Shown piece by piece: positions 15,194-21,096 of a stretch of 24,955 nt of DNA. The translations under genes and the position numbers were made by a program. Every line of letters begins with the position of its first letter. The first letter of the stretch is position 1. The notes beneath the pieces were generated by a model. The model worked only from the letters and a program-made list of their open reading frames with translations, searched no databases and was not told where the DNA came from. This stretch comes from a virus: the IMG/VR virus record IMGVR_UViG_3300042863_001450, positions 1 to 24,955 of that record; one strand, 5' to 3'.

Positions 15194-15905
15194 CAGCCGC
15201 TGCCTTCTTGCGACTGCGTGTTTTAGCGGCAGCGGGTTCGACAGCAGTGGCCACAGGCACAGTTTTAGCAGACTTCATGTTCACAGCAGGAAACATCTTT
15301 TGTGCTTCTTTTTTCATTCTAGCTGCTTCGGCAACCAGGCCTTTGGCGTCTATTTCCATTTTCTTGGCCTGTGCCAGCATGTTGGCTGCCAGTGATTGGT
15401 CATCCAATGCACCAGTAGCAGGAGCAACCAATGGTGCTACTATGGCCTCAGCGTCAGCAATGCGCCCTTCTTTGAATGCTTTTTCTGCTCGGCGTTTGGT
15501 AGCAGGATCTACAAAGCCAGCGTTGGCATCCAGTTCCTGCATGCGTTTGAGAGCCTCAGCACCTGATTCCATTTCTTTCACAATGCGGTTCAGTTCGTCA
15601 AGTTTGACATTGCTTTGTGCAGTGGGAGTAACAATGACCTGGTTGGTGTTGATCTTCTTCAACATGCCTTCGTTGTGCAAGGCTTGTAAAATAACTCTAC
15701 CATCCGGTAACAAGTTACGATGCAATACATCTGCCAAGTTGGGACTTTGTTGACCAGGGGCTGATTCCAAAATTGTCATGATGGTATTGTGAATATGAGT
15801 TGGTAATGTTTCGGGATAAATCACCAGGCACATGTGTTCTTGGCCGGGTAGTTCTCTAAATATGATTGCAACCTTGCGGTCACCGTGTCGTCCTATGTGT
15901 TTCAT
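15180..15905 (-). CDS. Conserved phage protein (MKHIGRHGDRKVA type), unknown function
   Basis: A 241-residue protein. Its first half is compact and well ordered in appearance: MKHIGRHGDRKVAIIFRELP, then LVIYPETLP, HRNLLPDGRVILQALH and INTNQVIVTP. The second half, from about 120, is a long charged helix with Ala-rich stretches, followed by a basic Ala/Lys/Arg tail (KTRSRKKAAADAVQ) that could bind nucleic acid. From memory the N-terminal pattern recurs in marine myoviruses, without a known role. AAGGAG lies seven bases before the ATG. It overlaps the 70-residue gene upstream by four bases and the 100-residue gene downstream by 14. Confidence 0.82.
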   Translation of the reverse strand: MKHIGRHGDRKVAIIFRELPGQEHMCLVIYPETLPTHIHNTIMTILESAPGQQSPNLADVLHRNLLPDGRVILQALHNEGMLKKINTNQVIVTPTAQSNVKLDELNRIVKEMESGAEALKRMQELDANAGFVDPATKRRAEKAFKEGRIADAEAIVAPLVAPATGALDDQSLAANMLAQAKKMEIDAKGLVAEAARMKKEAQKMFPAVNMKSAKTVPVATAVEPAAAKTRSRKKAAADAVQ

Positions 15906-16114
15906 TGTGATTCTCCTTGTGTGGGGTCAGCTGATTGTGCTTCAGCTTGTGCGGCCAATTGTGCTTGAGTGGCTGTTAAGAAAGCATCTAGTTTGTCGTA
16001 GATGTTGCCTACAGTGCTCATTTCGTTGGCACGAAAAGCGCCACGTGCTGTAGCGGCTTCAATTAAGTTTTTGAGTGATGCCATATCGGCCAGGGTAAGT
16101 GATGCGTTTTCCAT
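15902..16114 (-). CDS. Small conserved phage protein of unknown function
   Basis: A 70-residue protein from ATG 16114. The open frame continues upstream, but those codons read through the neighbouring gene in another frame and look non-coding. MENASLTLADMASLKNLIEA and RGAFRANEMSTVGNIYDKL are, from memory, typical of a small helical family found in very many marine T4-like phages. The tail is Ala/Gln-rich. There is no Shine-Dalgarno; TTAAATATTTAC directly precedes the ATG and could contain a T4-late-type promoter core (TAAATA), though this is weak. It is coupled to the 241-residue gene (ATGA). Confidence 0.78.
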   Translation of the reverse strand: MENASLTLADMASLKNLIEAATARGAFRANEMSTVGNIYDKLDAFLTATQAQLAAQAEAQSADPTQGESQ

Positions 16115-16151
16115 GTAAATATTTAAGGCAACGGAATGTTGGTGGAATATT

Positions 16152-16361
16152 TTATGGTGTATTTTGGAAGAACTCTTCGGCTCGCCGTCGTGCTTCTGCT
16201 TCACTTGCGGCCCACACTGTGACCATGGCCGTTGAGCCTGCAATTTCAATATCAAATGGCACTGCACCCGAAAACGCAAAACCTTCAGGAACAGACACTT
16301 TTACAATAAACTGTTCCAGGCGCTTGATCCTGTTTATGATTTGTTCAATGGTGTTCGTCAT
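16152..16361 (-). CDS. Small phage protein of unknown function
   Basis: A 69-residue protein. An N-terminal helix (TIEQIINRIKRLEQFIVK) is followed by a short beta part with PEGFAFSGAVPFDIEI, a VTVWAAS strand and a final helix EAEARRRAEEFF. The beta/alpha ending suggests a small ferredoxin-like fold. It starts 17 bases inside the 45-residue membrane-protein gene and has only a weak Shine-Dalgarno. About 37 AT-rich bases follow before the next gene. Confidence 0.68.
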   Translation of the reverse strand: MTNTIEQIINRIKRLEQFIVKVSVPEGFAFSGAVPFDIEIAGSTAMVTVWAASEAEARRRAEEFFQNTP

Positions 16362-16482
16362 TCTTGCGCCAATCTCTACGTGCTATACGTGCTTCTTCAA
16401 TGCAACGAATGATCATGGGCCATGCATACGGCGCCACAAATCCAAACATGGCACCGTACACAAACCATTCAATTTGGATCAC
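16345..16482 (-). CDS. Tiny membrane protein of 45 residues
   Basis: The frame runs from GTG 16482 to TGA 16345. The GTG overlaps the stop of the previous gene (GTGA), a clear coupling. The product starts with IQIEWFVYGAMFGFVAPYAW, one hydrophobic membrane-spanning stretch, and then a charged tail with CIEEARIARRDWRKN, so an N-out or N-in single-span protein with a basic cytoplasmic end is likely. From memory, similarly built tiny proteins (YGAxFGFxxPxxW then a charged helix) occur in cyanophages. It overlaps the 69-residue gene by 17 bases. Confidence 0.68.
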   Translation of the reverse strand: MIQIEWFVYGAMFGFVAPYAWPMIIRCIEEARIARRDWRKNDEHH

Positions 16483-16700
16483 ACTATTCGTCCTATCACA
16501 GCATACATCAACGAATCTATCAAATGCTCGTATGGTTGTCTTTGTCTGCGCAGGTAGTAGATCTGCTCTACAATGTTTCGGGCATCACCATGCTGTTCCA
16601 CAGGCAATGCGCCACGACGTTCTAGTTCTTCCAAGATATCGTCTGTGTCAAAATCTACTAAATCTACATCAACTTCTACTTCGGTGTACACTGTTGGCAT
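16479..16700 (-). CDS. Small acidic phage protein of unknown function
   Basis: A 73-residue protein with a very acidic start (YTEVEVDVDLVDFDTDDILE), then EELERRGALPVEQHGDAR and a helix with IYYLRRQRQPYEHLIDSLMY. AAGGAG is six bases before the ATG. It directly abuts the 81-residue gene upstream (no gap) and overlaps the tiny membrane-protein gene downstream (GTGA). The acidic region followed by a basic, Tyr-rich helix suggests a protein-protein adaptor, but this is speculation. Confidence 0.75.
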   Translation of the reverse strand: MPTVYTEVEVDVDLVDFDTDDILEELERRGALPVEQHGDARNIVEQIYYLRRQRQPYEHLIDSLMYAVIGRIV

Positions 16701-16946
16701 TTAAAACTCCTTCATGCGCTTAATATCTTCATGCTTGACAATTACGACATTCTTTACAACACCTTCGTATTTAATAGGCAAATCCAAGTGTATGCTGATC
16801 CTGGGCCCTTGCACCGGACTGATCAAGGTGTCGTTGCCCACACTGCCTGCAAAAGGAATACCATTCCAGTGACCGAATACCCTGTCGCCTATTGAGTACT
16901 CGGGCCGGTATCCAGTGCGTTCAAAGTATTGGGTCTGGTTGCCCAT
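16701..16946 (-). CDS. Small phage protein of unknown function
   Basis: An 81-residue protein with PEYSIGDRVFGHWNGIPFAG at about 15-34, which looks like the start of an SH3-like or Tudor-like beta barrel of the kind that begins GDRVxGxW. It ends KNVVIVKHEDIKRMKEF. GGAGA lies eight bases before the ATG, within the mini-ORF described next. The stop is followed immediately by the start of the 73-residue gene. The SH3-like reading rests only on the pattern of Gly, Val and aromatic residues. Confidence 0.75.
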   Translation of the reverse strand: MGNQTQYFERTGYRPEYSIGDRVFGHWNGIPFAGSVGNDTLISPVQGPRISIHLDLPIKYEGVVKNVVIVKHEDIKRMKEF

Positions 16947-16947
16947 A

Positions 16948-16977
16948 TCAGTCTCTCCACATCAAATAAGTTTTCAT
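16948..16977 (-). CDS. Possible 9-codon relay ORF
   Basis: The frame reads MKTYLMWRD then TGA. Its ATG overlaps the stop of the 66-residue gene (ATGA), its stop lies one base before the next ATG at 16946, and it contains the GGAGA Shine-Dalgarno for that next gene. It could carry ribosomes across an otherwise untranslated 27-base gap. The peptide is too short to judge by coding signals; the evidence is positional only. Confidence 0.35.
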   Translation of the reverse strand: MKTYLMWRD

Positions 16978-17174
16978 TTTGTAAACCTCGGCATGCCAGC
17001 AGGTGAACCGGCGTAACGAAAACTTGATAGCATGGGCAACAGACCCTCCAGATCCTCTGCAGGATGACGTTCAATCACAGTCATAGCATCACCGTCTTTA
17101 AGAATAAAGTACAGCTTGGTTGTACCTTCTTCAATTTGATTTTGAAAAATGTGTTCTAAATCTTCTATAGTCAT
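16974..17174 (-). CDS. Small phage protein of unknown function
   Basis: A 66-residue protein from ATG 17174, which overlaps the stop of the 53-residue gene (ATGA). A TTG farther upstream at 17189 is in frame but lies inside that gene. The protein has TIEDLEHIFQNQIEEGTTKL, then YFILKDGDAMTVIERHP and LEGLLPMLSSFRYAG. The order helix-strand-strand-helix suggests a small alpha/beta fold. I recognise no family. Confidence 0.7.
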   Translation of the reverse strand: MTIEDLEHIFQNQIEEGTTKLYFILKDGDAMTVIERHPAEDLEGLLPMLSSFRYAGSPAGMPRFTK

Positions 17175-17332
17175 TGTTGTTGTACACAAAACAAGTGTGC
17201 ATTTAGTCCACGGTCTTTTAATATTTTAGAAAGGTCTCTACATTCTTGATATGTTTTGACCTCAGCCAATTGAGTGAACTTTATCTCAAAAGGCGCTACA
17301 TCCATGGTAAGTGCAATGATCAAGGCCCACAT
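17171..17332 (-). CDS. Small protein with hydrophobic N-terminus, 53 residues
   Basis: The frame runs from ATG 17332 to TGA 17171. It starts one base after the stop of the SPFH gene and ends by overlapping the next ATG (ATGA), so it fills the gap between the two exactly. The first ten residues (MWALIIALTM) are hydrophobic with no basic residue; the rest is a soluble stretch with FTQLAEVKTYQECRDLSKIL and DRGLNAHLFCVQQQ. A poor signal peptide or a membrane-touching helix is possible. The two Cys could pair if it is exported. Confidence 0.7.
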   Translation of the reverse strand: MWALIIALTMDVAPFEIKFTQLAEVKTYQECRDLSKILKDRGLNAHLFCVQQQ

Positions 17333-17333
17333 A

Positions 17334-18128
17334 TTACTTGTTCATCATTAATGCGTTGAAATTGCTAGGTACAACAATGGTCTGCACTTGACCGTTCTTG
17401 ATACCTTCAGAGATATTCAACATGGCCTGTGCTTGCATGAACGCAATACTTGCACCTGAGTTGTTGGCCAGTGCTGCCATACGTCGGCTTTCTGCTTCGG
17501 CAGTCTTAACTTCAACTTCCTTCTGCTTCAACTCATTCTTGCTACGAACCAAGGCATTGGCACTCTCAACCACTGTGTCGCTGGGCAACACATTGCGAAT
17601 CATCACCTGACTGATGGTGATTGAACCATCCAGTTTTTCTTCACCAAGATTGCGAGCAATTTCCTCTTTGATGTAGTTTTCCATGTCAGTGCGATTGTCT
17701 GCCATGTCCAAGGCTTCGTACTTGCGAGCTGCTTTGTAAATGGCATTGCGAGCATTTTGCACAATGTAGTTGTACATCACATAGGTGTCACCTTTGAACT
17801 CAGCGTGGAAACTTTTGTTCTTGGTTGCGTACAATTCACTCACTTGTTGTGGGTTGATGTTGTACACAACCACAGCATCAAAGTCTTTCATTGTTGAGTT
17901 GTCTTTGGCCACAGGAGTCATGTTCTCCAATGTGACATTAACGTCCTTGATAGGGAATGTGAGCACATCACCAATCATGGTTTGGTTGAATGATCCGGGC
18001 AGCAATTCGCCAGGCTGAATCTGGCGGTCAAAGCCCACTCGCACACCCACCTCACCGGTTTCAATACGAGTACAACCTGTGGCAAGAACAGCGGCTGCAA
18101 GAATAGAGAGAGTCAAAATACGTTTCAT
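17334..18128 (-). CDS. SPFH/prohibitin-like lipoprotein
   Basis: A 264-residue protein. The N-terminus is a lipoprotein signal: MKRILTLSILAAAVLATGC, with the lipobox LATGC and Cys19 as the lipid site, so the mature protein should be anchored to a membrane on the periplasmic side. It continues with an SPFH (band 7, stomatin/prohibitin) domain: EVGVRVGFDRQIQPGELLPG, then DFDAVVVYNINP, and LDGSITISQVMIRNVLPSD. A helix with NELKQKEVEVKTAEAESRR at about 191-209 is the usual coiled-coil tail. SPFH proteins assemble into rings or membrane domains and often modulate FtsH-type proteases. Phage versions are known, but their role is not settled. AAGGA lies five bases before the ATG. Confidence 0.88.
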   Translation of the reverse strand: MKRILTLSILAAAVLATGCTRIETGEVGVRVGFDRQIQPGELLPGSFNQTMIGDVLTFPIKDVNVTLENMTPVAKDNSTMKDFDAVVVYNINPQQVSELYATKNKSFHAEFKGDTYVMYNYIVQNARNAIYKAARKYEALDMADNRTDMENYIKEEIARNLGEEKLDGSITISQVMIRNVLPSDTVVESANALVRSKNELKQKEVEVKTAEAESRRMAALANNSGASIAFMQAQAMLNISEGIKNGQVQTIVVPSNFNALMMNK

Positions 18129-18137
18129 GTTTTTCCT

Positions 18138-18313
18138 TTAAAATAAAACAACAATTACAATCAACGACACTACGGTCACCAATGCACACATTATACTATA
18201 CATCAACAATTTAGTCAATGCCAATTGGTCTTGACCAGTCATTGATCTAACGGCTTTGATACCAAAAAAGACTAGCCAAACACAAACAAAAATGCCAGTA
18301 TGATTTTAATCAT
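18138..18313 (-). CDS. Two-span membrane protein interrupted by a frameshift
   Basis: ATG 18313 has a good Shine-Dalgarno (GGAG, seven bases away) and reads MIKIILAF before stopping early at TAG after VFG. A second frame, open from just before 18293 to TAA 18138, reads VCVWLVFFGIKAVRSMTGQD, then LALTKLLMYSIMCALVTVV and more hydrophobic residues, clearly two membrane segments separated by a polar loop, but it has no ATG at its front. The two join perfectly by a one-base change in the T5 run near 18287-18291. One lost T, a sequencing error, a -1 programmed shift, or an ATT start at 18293 would all explain it. The joined protein would have about 58 residues. Confidence 0.55.
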
Positions 18314-18351
18314 GATTTAACTCCAAAATGTTCTCGAATTCGTTTGTTCAT
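18310..18351 (-). CDS. 13-codon mini-ORF, collapsed copy of the MNERI family
   Basis: The frame reads MNKRIREHFGVKS then TGA. Its ATG overlaps the stop of the 97-residue gene (ATGA), and its stop overlaps the ATG of the membrane-protein gene (ATGA). Its first 15 bases match the start of the 69-residue gene at 19298-19507 with one difference, and the 16 bases at 18319-18334 match 19307-19322 near that gene's end exactly. It is therefore that gene family with 56 codons removed in frame between two GAA codons. The retained TTT GGA GTT supplies both Phe-Gly-Val and the Shine-Dalgarno for the next gene. Confidence 0.65.
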   Translation of the reverse strand: MNKRIREHFGVKS

Positions 18352-18641
18352 ACAGATACATCCAAGTTGTGGCCTAAAAATTTACCGTATTGATATAACC
18401 CATATTCCACTCGTCTTTTGAGGCTGAGATATTGATTGATTTCTGCAATGTATTTTGCCTCTTCATGATCCTGGAAACTTGCACGATTCTTTTGCCAATC
18501 ACTACGTTTGACATCATAGTGTTCATCAAGTTTGTCGTAATGCTGGTCTGCCAGTTGTTCATTTCTATCAGCTCTGCGACCGGCCATGGCAGAGGTGTTG
18601 AGTACAGGCATTACGGATGCACTAGCAATAGATATATTCAC
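18348..18641 (-). CDS. Small charged protein of unknown function, GTG start
   Basis: A 97-residue protein from GTG 18641, which has GGGAG seven bases upstream; an ATG at 18611 lacks that support. After a short uncharged start with SASVMPVLNTSAMAGRR, the protein is a long charged helix with DQHYDKLDEHYDVKRSDWQK, ending EYGLYQYGKFLGHNLDVSV. Possibly a coiled coil. It overlaps the end of the 101-residue gene by 20 bases and is coupled to the mini-ORF downstream. I recognise no family. Confidence 0.65.
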   Translation of the reverse strand: MNISIASASVMPVLNTSAMAGRRADRNEQLADQHYDKLDEHYDVKRSDWQKNRASFQDHEEAKYIAEINQYLSLKRRVEYGLYQYGKFLGHNLDVSV

Positions 18642-18927
18642 GATTCAACTCCCGGGTCCAATGTGCAACAAAAACGTCACGGTCTTGACTGCTTCTAAAC
18701 CAAAATGCAGTGGGATCCACATAGTATCTAAGACCGGGTTCCTCAACCTTCACAGTTTGTCCCACAATGCCCCGAACTCTTCGACCTGCAGGACCAAATG
18801 CTTGTTCGGTCCACTCAATCATACTGGCACCGTGTTGCATTCTTATAGGCAACAGTGGTCTCACTGTATGGTATGGTTCATTGTACAAGGACCTTGTTTG
18901 ACATAACAGATTGTGATTGTGTGTCAT
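18622..18927 (-). CDS. Small protein of unknown function
   Basis: A 101-residue protein. AAGGAG lies about seven bases before the ATG, inside the end of the upstream gene, and the ATG overlaps that gene's stop (ATGA). Distinct segments are HTVRPLLPIRMQHG, EWTEQAFGPAGRRVRG and a C-terminal YYVDPTAFWFRSSQDRDVF with several aromatic residues, which could be beta strands. No motif points to a function. The end overlaps the next gene by 20 bases. Confidence 0.7.
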   Translation of the reverse strand: MTHNHNLLCQTRSLYNEPYHTVRPLLPIRMQHGASMIEWTEQAFGPAGRRVRGIVGQTVKVEEPGLRYYVDPTAFWFRSSQDRDVFVAHWTRELNREYIYC

Positions 18928-19301
18928 TCTTCAACTCCTTCAACTTTTTCTACTGGGTGGTCAGGTATATTTTCAGTGTCGCCGTCTTGTGCATGTACAA
19001 ATCCCAACGCCAACAGCTCGCGCTCTTCGGACCTGGTGCAGTGGGCACGGAACACAAACACTCTCAATGTAAGATTATCTCGGCTATAGTAGATTCTATA
19101 ACTCACACGTTCCACATTCAATATTTTGGCAAGATCAACTCCATTAAAACTTTCAGGCCAATCTTGATCCACACTGTCCCGTTTTTTCTCGTAGTAGAAA
19201 TCCTGCATACGCTGTATGGCAGAATCTCGGCCCCAAAATGCGTTTTGCTCACACCATGCCGTCTTGCGGTCCAGCATTTCTGTTGTGATTTCATTGGTCA
19301 T
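18924..19301 (-). CDS. Phage protein of unknown function
   Basis: A 125-residue protein starting at ATG 19301, which overlaps the upstream stop (ATGA) and has GGAG seven bases before it; more upstream codons in the frame are inside the neighbouring gene. It has TEMLDRKTAWCEQNAFWGR early, then DFYYEKKRDSVDQDWPESF, a strand-rich middle with VERVSYRIYYSRDNLTLRVF, and a strongly acidic tail (NIPDHPVEKVEGVEE). Soluble. I recognise no family. Confidence 0.7.
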   Translation of the reverse strand: MTNEITTEMLDRKTAWCEQNAFWGRDSAIQRMQDFYYEKKRDSVDQDWPESFNGVDLAKILNVERVSYRIYYSRDNLTLRVFVFRAHCTRSEERELLALGFVHAQDGDTENIPDHPVEKVEGVEE

Positions 19302-19507
19302 TCCGCAACTCCAAAATGTTCTGCTAACCATTTCCTTGCTTGAAAACGTGCTATCAATTGATGCTCACCTGGATCTAAAACATTCATACATTCCTTCACA
19401 ATCAACTCGGCGAACTTTTCTTTGTCAAAAGACTCAATCTCAGTACCAAGCCCACCATTGTGATAGACAGTGGCCTGTTCAGCAATTTCTCTAATTCGTT
19501 CGTTCAT
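19298..19507 (-). CDS. MNERI-family small phage protein, copy 2
   Basis: A 69-residue protein beginning MNERIREIAEQAT, with FDKEKFAELIVKECMNVLD in the middle and KWLAEHFGVAE at the end. From memory, small proteins starting MNERIxxLAEQA, with KFAELIVxEC and ending HFGVE, are frequent in T4-like marine phages and often occur in several copies; their function is unknown. The start overlaps the stop of copy 1 (ATGA), and the stop overlaps the next gene (ATGA). The final FGV codons form the Shine-Dalgarno of that gene. Confidence 0.8.
   Translation of the reverse strand: MNERIREIAEQATVYHNGGLGTEIESFDKEKFAELIVKECMNVLDPGEHQLIARFQARKWLAEHFGVAE
19397..19430. repeat. Direct repeat, copy in second MNERI gene
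   Basis: A 34-base stretch that recurs at 19597-19630 with two mismatches, exactly 200 bases away. It encodes the FDKEKFA(E/L)LIV region on the minus strand. Confidence 0.8.
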
Positions 19508-19713
19508 ACTGGATCCTCAATTCCAAAGTGTATGTCCTGCAAAACTTGTGCGGCATCATCATAACCATTGCCGCGCAGGGTCTGGATGTTGTCTCTCACA
19601 ATCAACAGGGCGAACTTTTCTTTGTCAAAAATTTCAATGTCGTATAATCCTTCAGTAAGGCCTTCTTTGAAACAAGTAGCCTCATCTGCAAGAGCTTGAA
19701 TTCGTTCGTTCAT
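19504..19713 (-). CDS. MNERI-family small phage protein, copy 1
   Basis: A 69-residue protein of the same length as its neighbour, from ATG 19713 with GGAG eight bases upstream; a TTG at 19728 is in frame but would contain that Shine-Dalgarno. It starts MNERIQALADEATCFKEGL, carries FDKEKFALLIVRDNIQ where copy 2 has the matching segment, and ends QDIHFGIEDPV. The two copies share near-identical DNA over the central segment, so they are a tandem duplication with differing middles and ends. Confidence 0.8.
   Translation of the reverse strand: MNERIQALADEATCFKEGLTEGLYDIEIFDKEKFALLIVRDNIQTLRGNGYDDAAQVLQDIHFGIEDPV
19597..19630. repeat. Direct repeat, copy in first MNERI gene
   Basis: The partner of the 34-base stretch at 19397-19430, with two mismatches. 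The shared 15-base start segment AATTCGTTYGTTCAT occurs at 18337-18351, 19493-19507 and 19699-19713. Confidence 0.8.
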
Positions 19714-19724
19714 TCCGGCACTCC

Positions 19725-21026
19725 TCAATCTTGTTTGCTCTCGTCATAGTAGGCATGTGTGCCCCAGGGTGGAACAATGGTTGTGGTGCCATGCAAGATC
19801 CAAGTGGTGTCGCAGTACTCGGCATCACCCCATGAACCAAACGGGTAGCCGTCTGTGAACACGATGAGTCGGCGTGGTGTGATCTCTTGATCTTTCAAGT
19901 AGGTAAAGATACAATCAAAATCAGTACCGCCACCACCAGACACTTCGTAGTCAATCATGCTGTCAAGATTGTCCGAGTCATATTGCGCAGGGTTGTAGCA
20001 GTCAGTGTCAAACGTTGCCACATGAATCTTGTATGACGGGAACGAGTCCATGATGCCCTGGATTTCACTCAAAAAGTCTCTCAGCATGTCCTGGCTGATT
20101 GAGCCCGATGCATCCAGCATCACAGCAACATCAATCATTTCGTCGGGCTTTTGTCCGGGCATGACAGCATCCATGTGCCAACCTTTGCGGCTGGCCCGCA
20201 TCCATGTGTAGTCGGCTTTGATTGTGCTTTCCAGATTCATGCGCAAAATCTCACGCCAGTTCAACTGGGGTTCTGTAAGTTGCTGAATCAGGCGCTTGAC
20301 GCCTGCGGGCAAGTTGCCAGCACCGTCCACAGTAGCGGCAGCCGCCAGCATGGCTTCTTTGATCTCGTCCTTGATGGCCTGCTTGTCCTCGGCGCTGAGT
20401 CGGGGGCGACCCTTGCCTTCACCTTCTTGATCTCCGTCGCCGTCACCTTCGCCGTCCAAGTGCTCGTCAATCATTTGATCCAGCAATGAGCCAATGTCAA
20501 TCTTTTCTGCTTTTTCGTACAAGGCATCATACACTTCTTCCGAACTCATGCCGTCATACTTGCGATCATACAAACACGGCACTGAAGTGATCTTCTCACC
20601 CACATTGTGTTTGACCAAGTCACCGTTCACACAATAGTCATTGGCAATGTTCCACAACTGCGGGTCTCTGTCTCCGCGACGTCCAAAGTGATCATACACA
20701 CAATGCAACACCTCGTGTCCAAACAAAAACTCAATTTCTTTGGGACGCAACATTTCAATGAAGCGGGTGTTGTAGTAAAAGTTTCTGCCGTCTGTTGCGG
20801 CAGTGGCACACCACTCATCAGCATTGATCAGCTTCAAACGTGTTGCAAGGTTGCCAAAGAAACTGGCCTTCAACAGCAAACCCACACGGGCTGAAATCAA
20901 TTTTTCACGTACCACGCGATCCAGTTTGGTGTCCATGGGACCGATCAAGTTGGCAAATTTCTTTGCGTCATCTTTGGTAGCAGTGGTGCCTTTGGCATAT
21001 AGTACGTCAGGGTTAAAATAGTGCAT
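19725..21026 (-). CDS. VWA-domain protein with HExxH metallopeptidase-like domain (DUF2201-like)
   Basis: About 433 residues. The N-terminal part has FGHEVLHCVYDHFGRR, with a zinc-peptidase-type HEVLH at about 104-108. A Gly/Asp/Glu-rich linker (DGEGDGDGDQEGEG) near 192-205 joins it to a C-terminal von Willebrand factor A domain with the metal-binding set DASGS at about 305-309, GGGTDFD and FTDGYP. Together these match the putative metallopeptidase/VWA-like family that partners MoxR-type AAA+ ATPases, which is present here at 23784-24875. I place the start at ATG 21026, which has AAGGA five bases upstream. ATG 21047 lies almost on the -10 of a near-consensus promoter and would have no leader. 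It is the first gene of a minus-strand run of about 11.7 kb. Confidence 0.87.
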   Translation of the reverse strand: MHYFNPDVLYAKGTTATKDDAKKFANLIGPMDTKLDRVVREKLISARVGLLLKASFFGNLATRLKLINADEWCATAATDGRNFYYNTRFIEMLRPKEIEFLFGHEVLHCVYDHFGRRGDRDPQLWNIANDYCVNGDLVKHNVGEKITSVPCLYDRKYDGMSSEEVYDALYEKAEKIDIGSLLDQMIDEHLDGEGDGDGDQEGEGKGRPRLSAEDKQAIKDEIKEAMLAAAATVDGAGNLPAGVKRLIQQLTEPQLNWREILRMNLESTIKADYTWMRASRKGWHMDAVMPGQKPDEMIDVAVMLDASGSISQDMLRDFLSEIQGIMDSFPSYKIHVATFDTDCYNPAQYDSDNLDSMIDYEVSGGGGTDFDCIFTYLKDQEITPRRLIVFTDGYPFGSWGDAEYCDTTWILHGTTTIVPPWGTHAYYDESKQD

Positions 21027-21049
21027 GCGATTCCTTGTTTGTTTCATGT

Positions 21050-21078
21050 ATTTTAACAGATTTTGAATTAATGGTCAA
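21050..21078 (-). promoter_or_regulatory. Sigma70-like promoter for the VWA gene run
   Basis: On the minus strand TTGACC (21073-21078) and TAAAAT (21050-21055) are 17 bases apart, each matching five of six consensus positions. Transcription should start near 21043, giving a leader of roughly 17 bases to ATG 21026 with AAGGA in between. It is the only good promoter seen for the long minus-strand operon. Confidence 0.65.
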
Positions 21079-21096
21079 CGGACATAAGTAGTACTA

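Noticed and set aside
15208-15753. A 181-codon plus-strand ORF opposite the 241-residue protein.
   Set aside because: Its Ala/Ser-rich content mirrors the Ala-rich helix on the other strand. The minus-strand frame has a good Shine-Dalgarno and coupled neighbours.
16115-16279. Upstream extension of the 70-residue gene to a start at 16279.
   Set aside because: The extra 55 residues lie over the 69-residue gene in another frame and look non-coding, while ATG 16114 gives the expected family start.
21027-21047. ATG 21047 as the start of the VWA gene.
   Set aside because: It lies two bases from the -10 hexamer and has no Shine-Dalgarno, whereas ATG 21026 has AAGGA.
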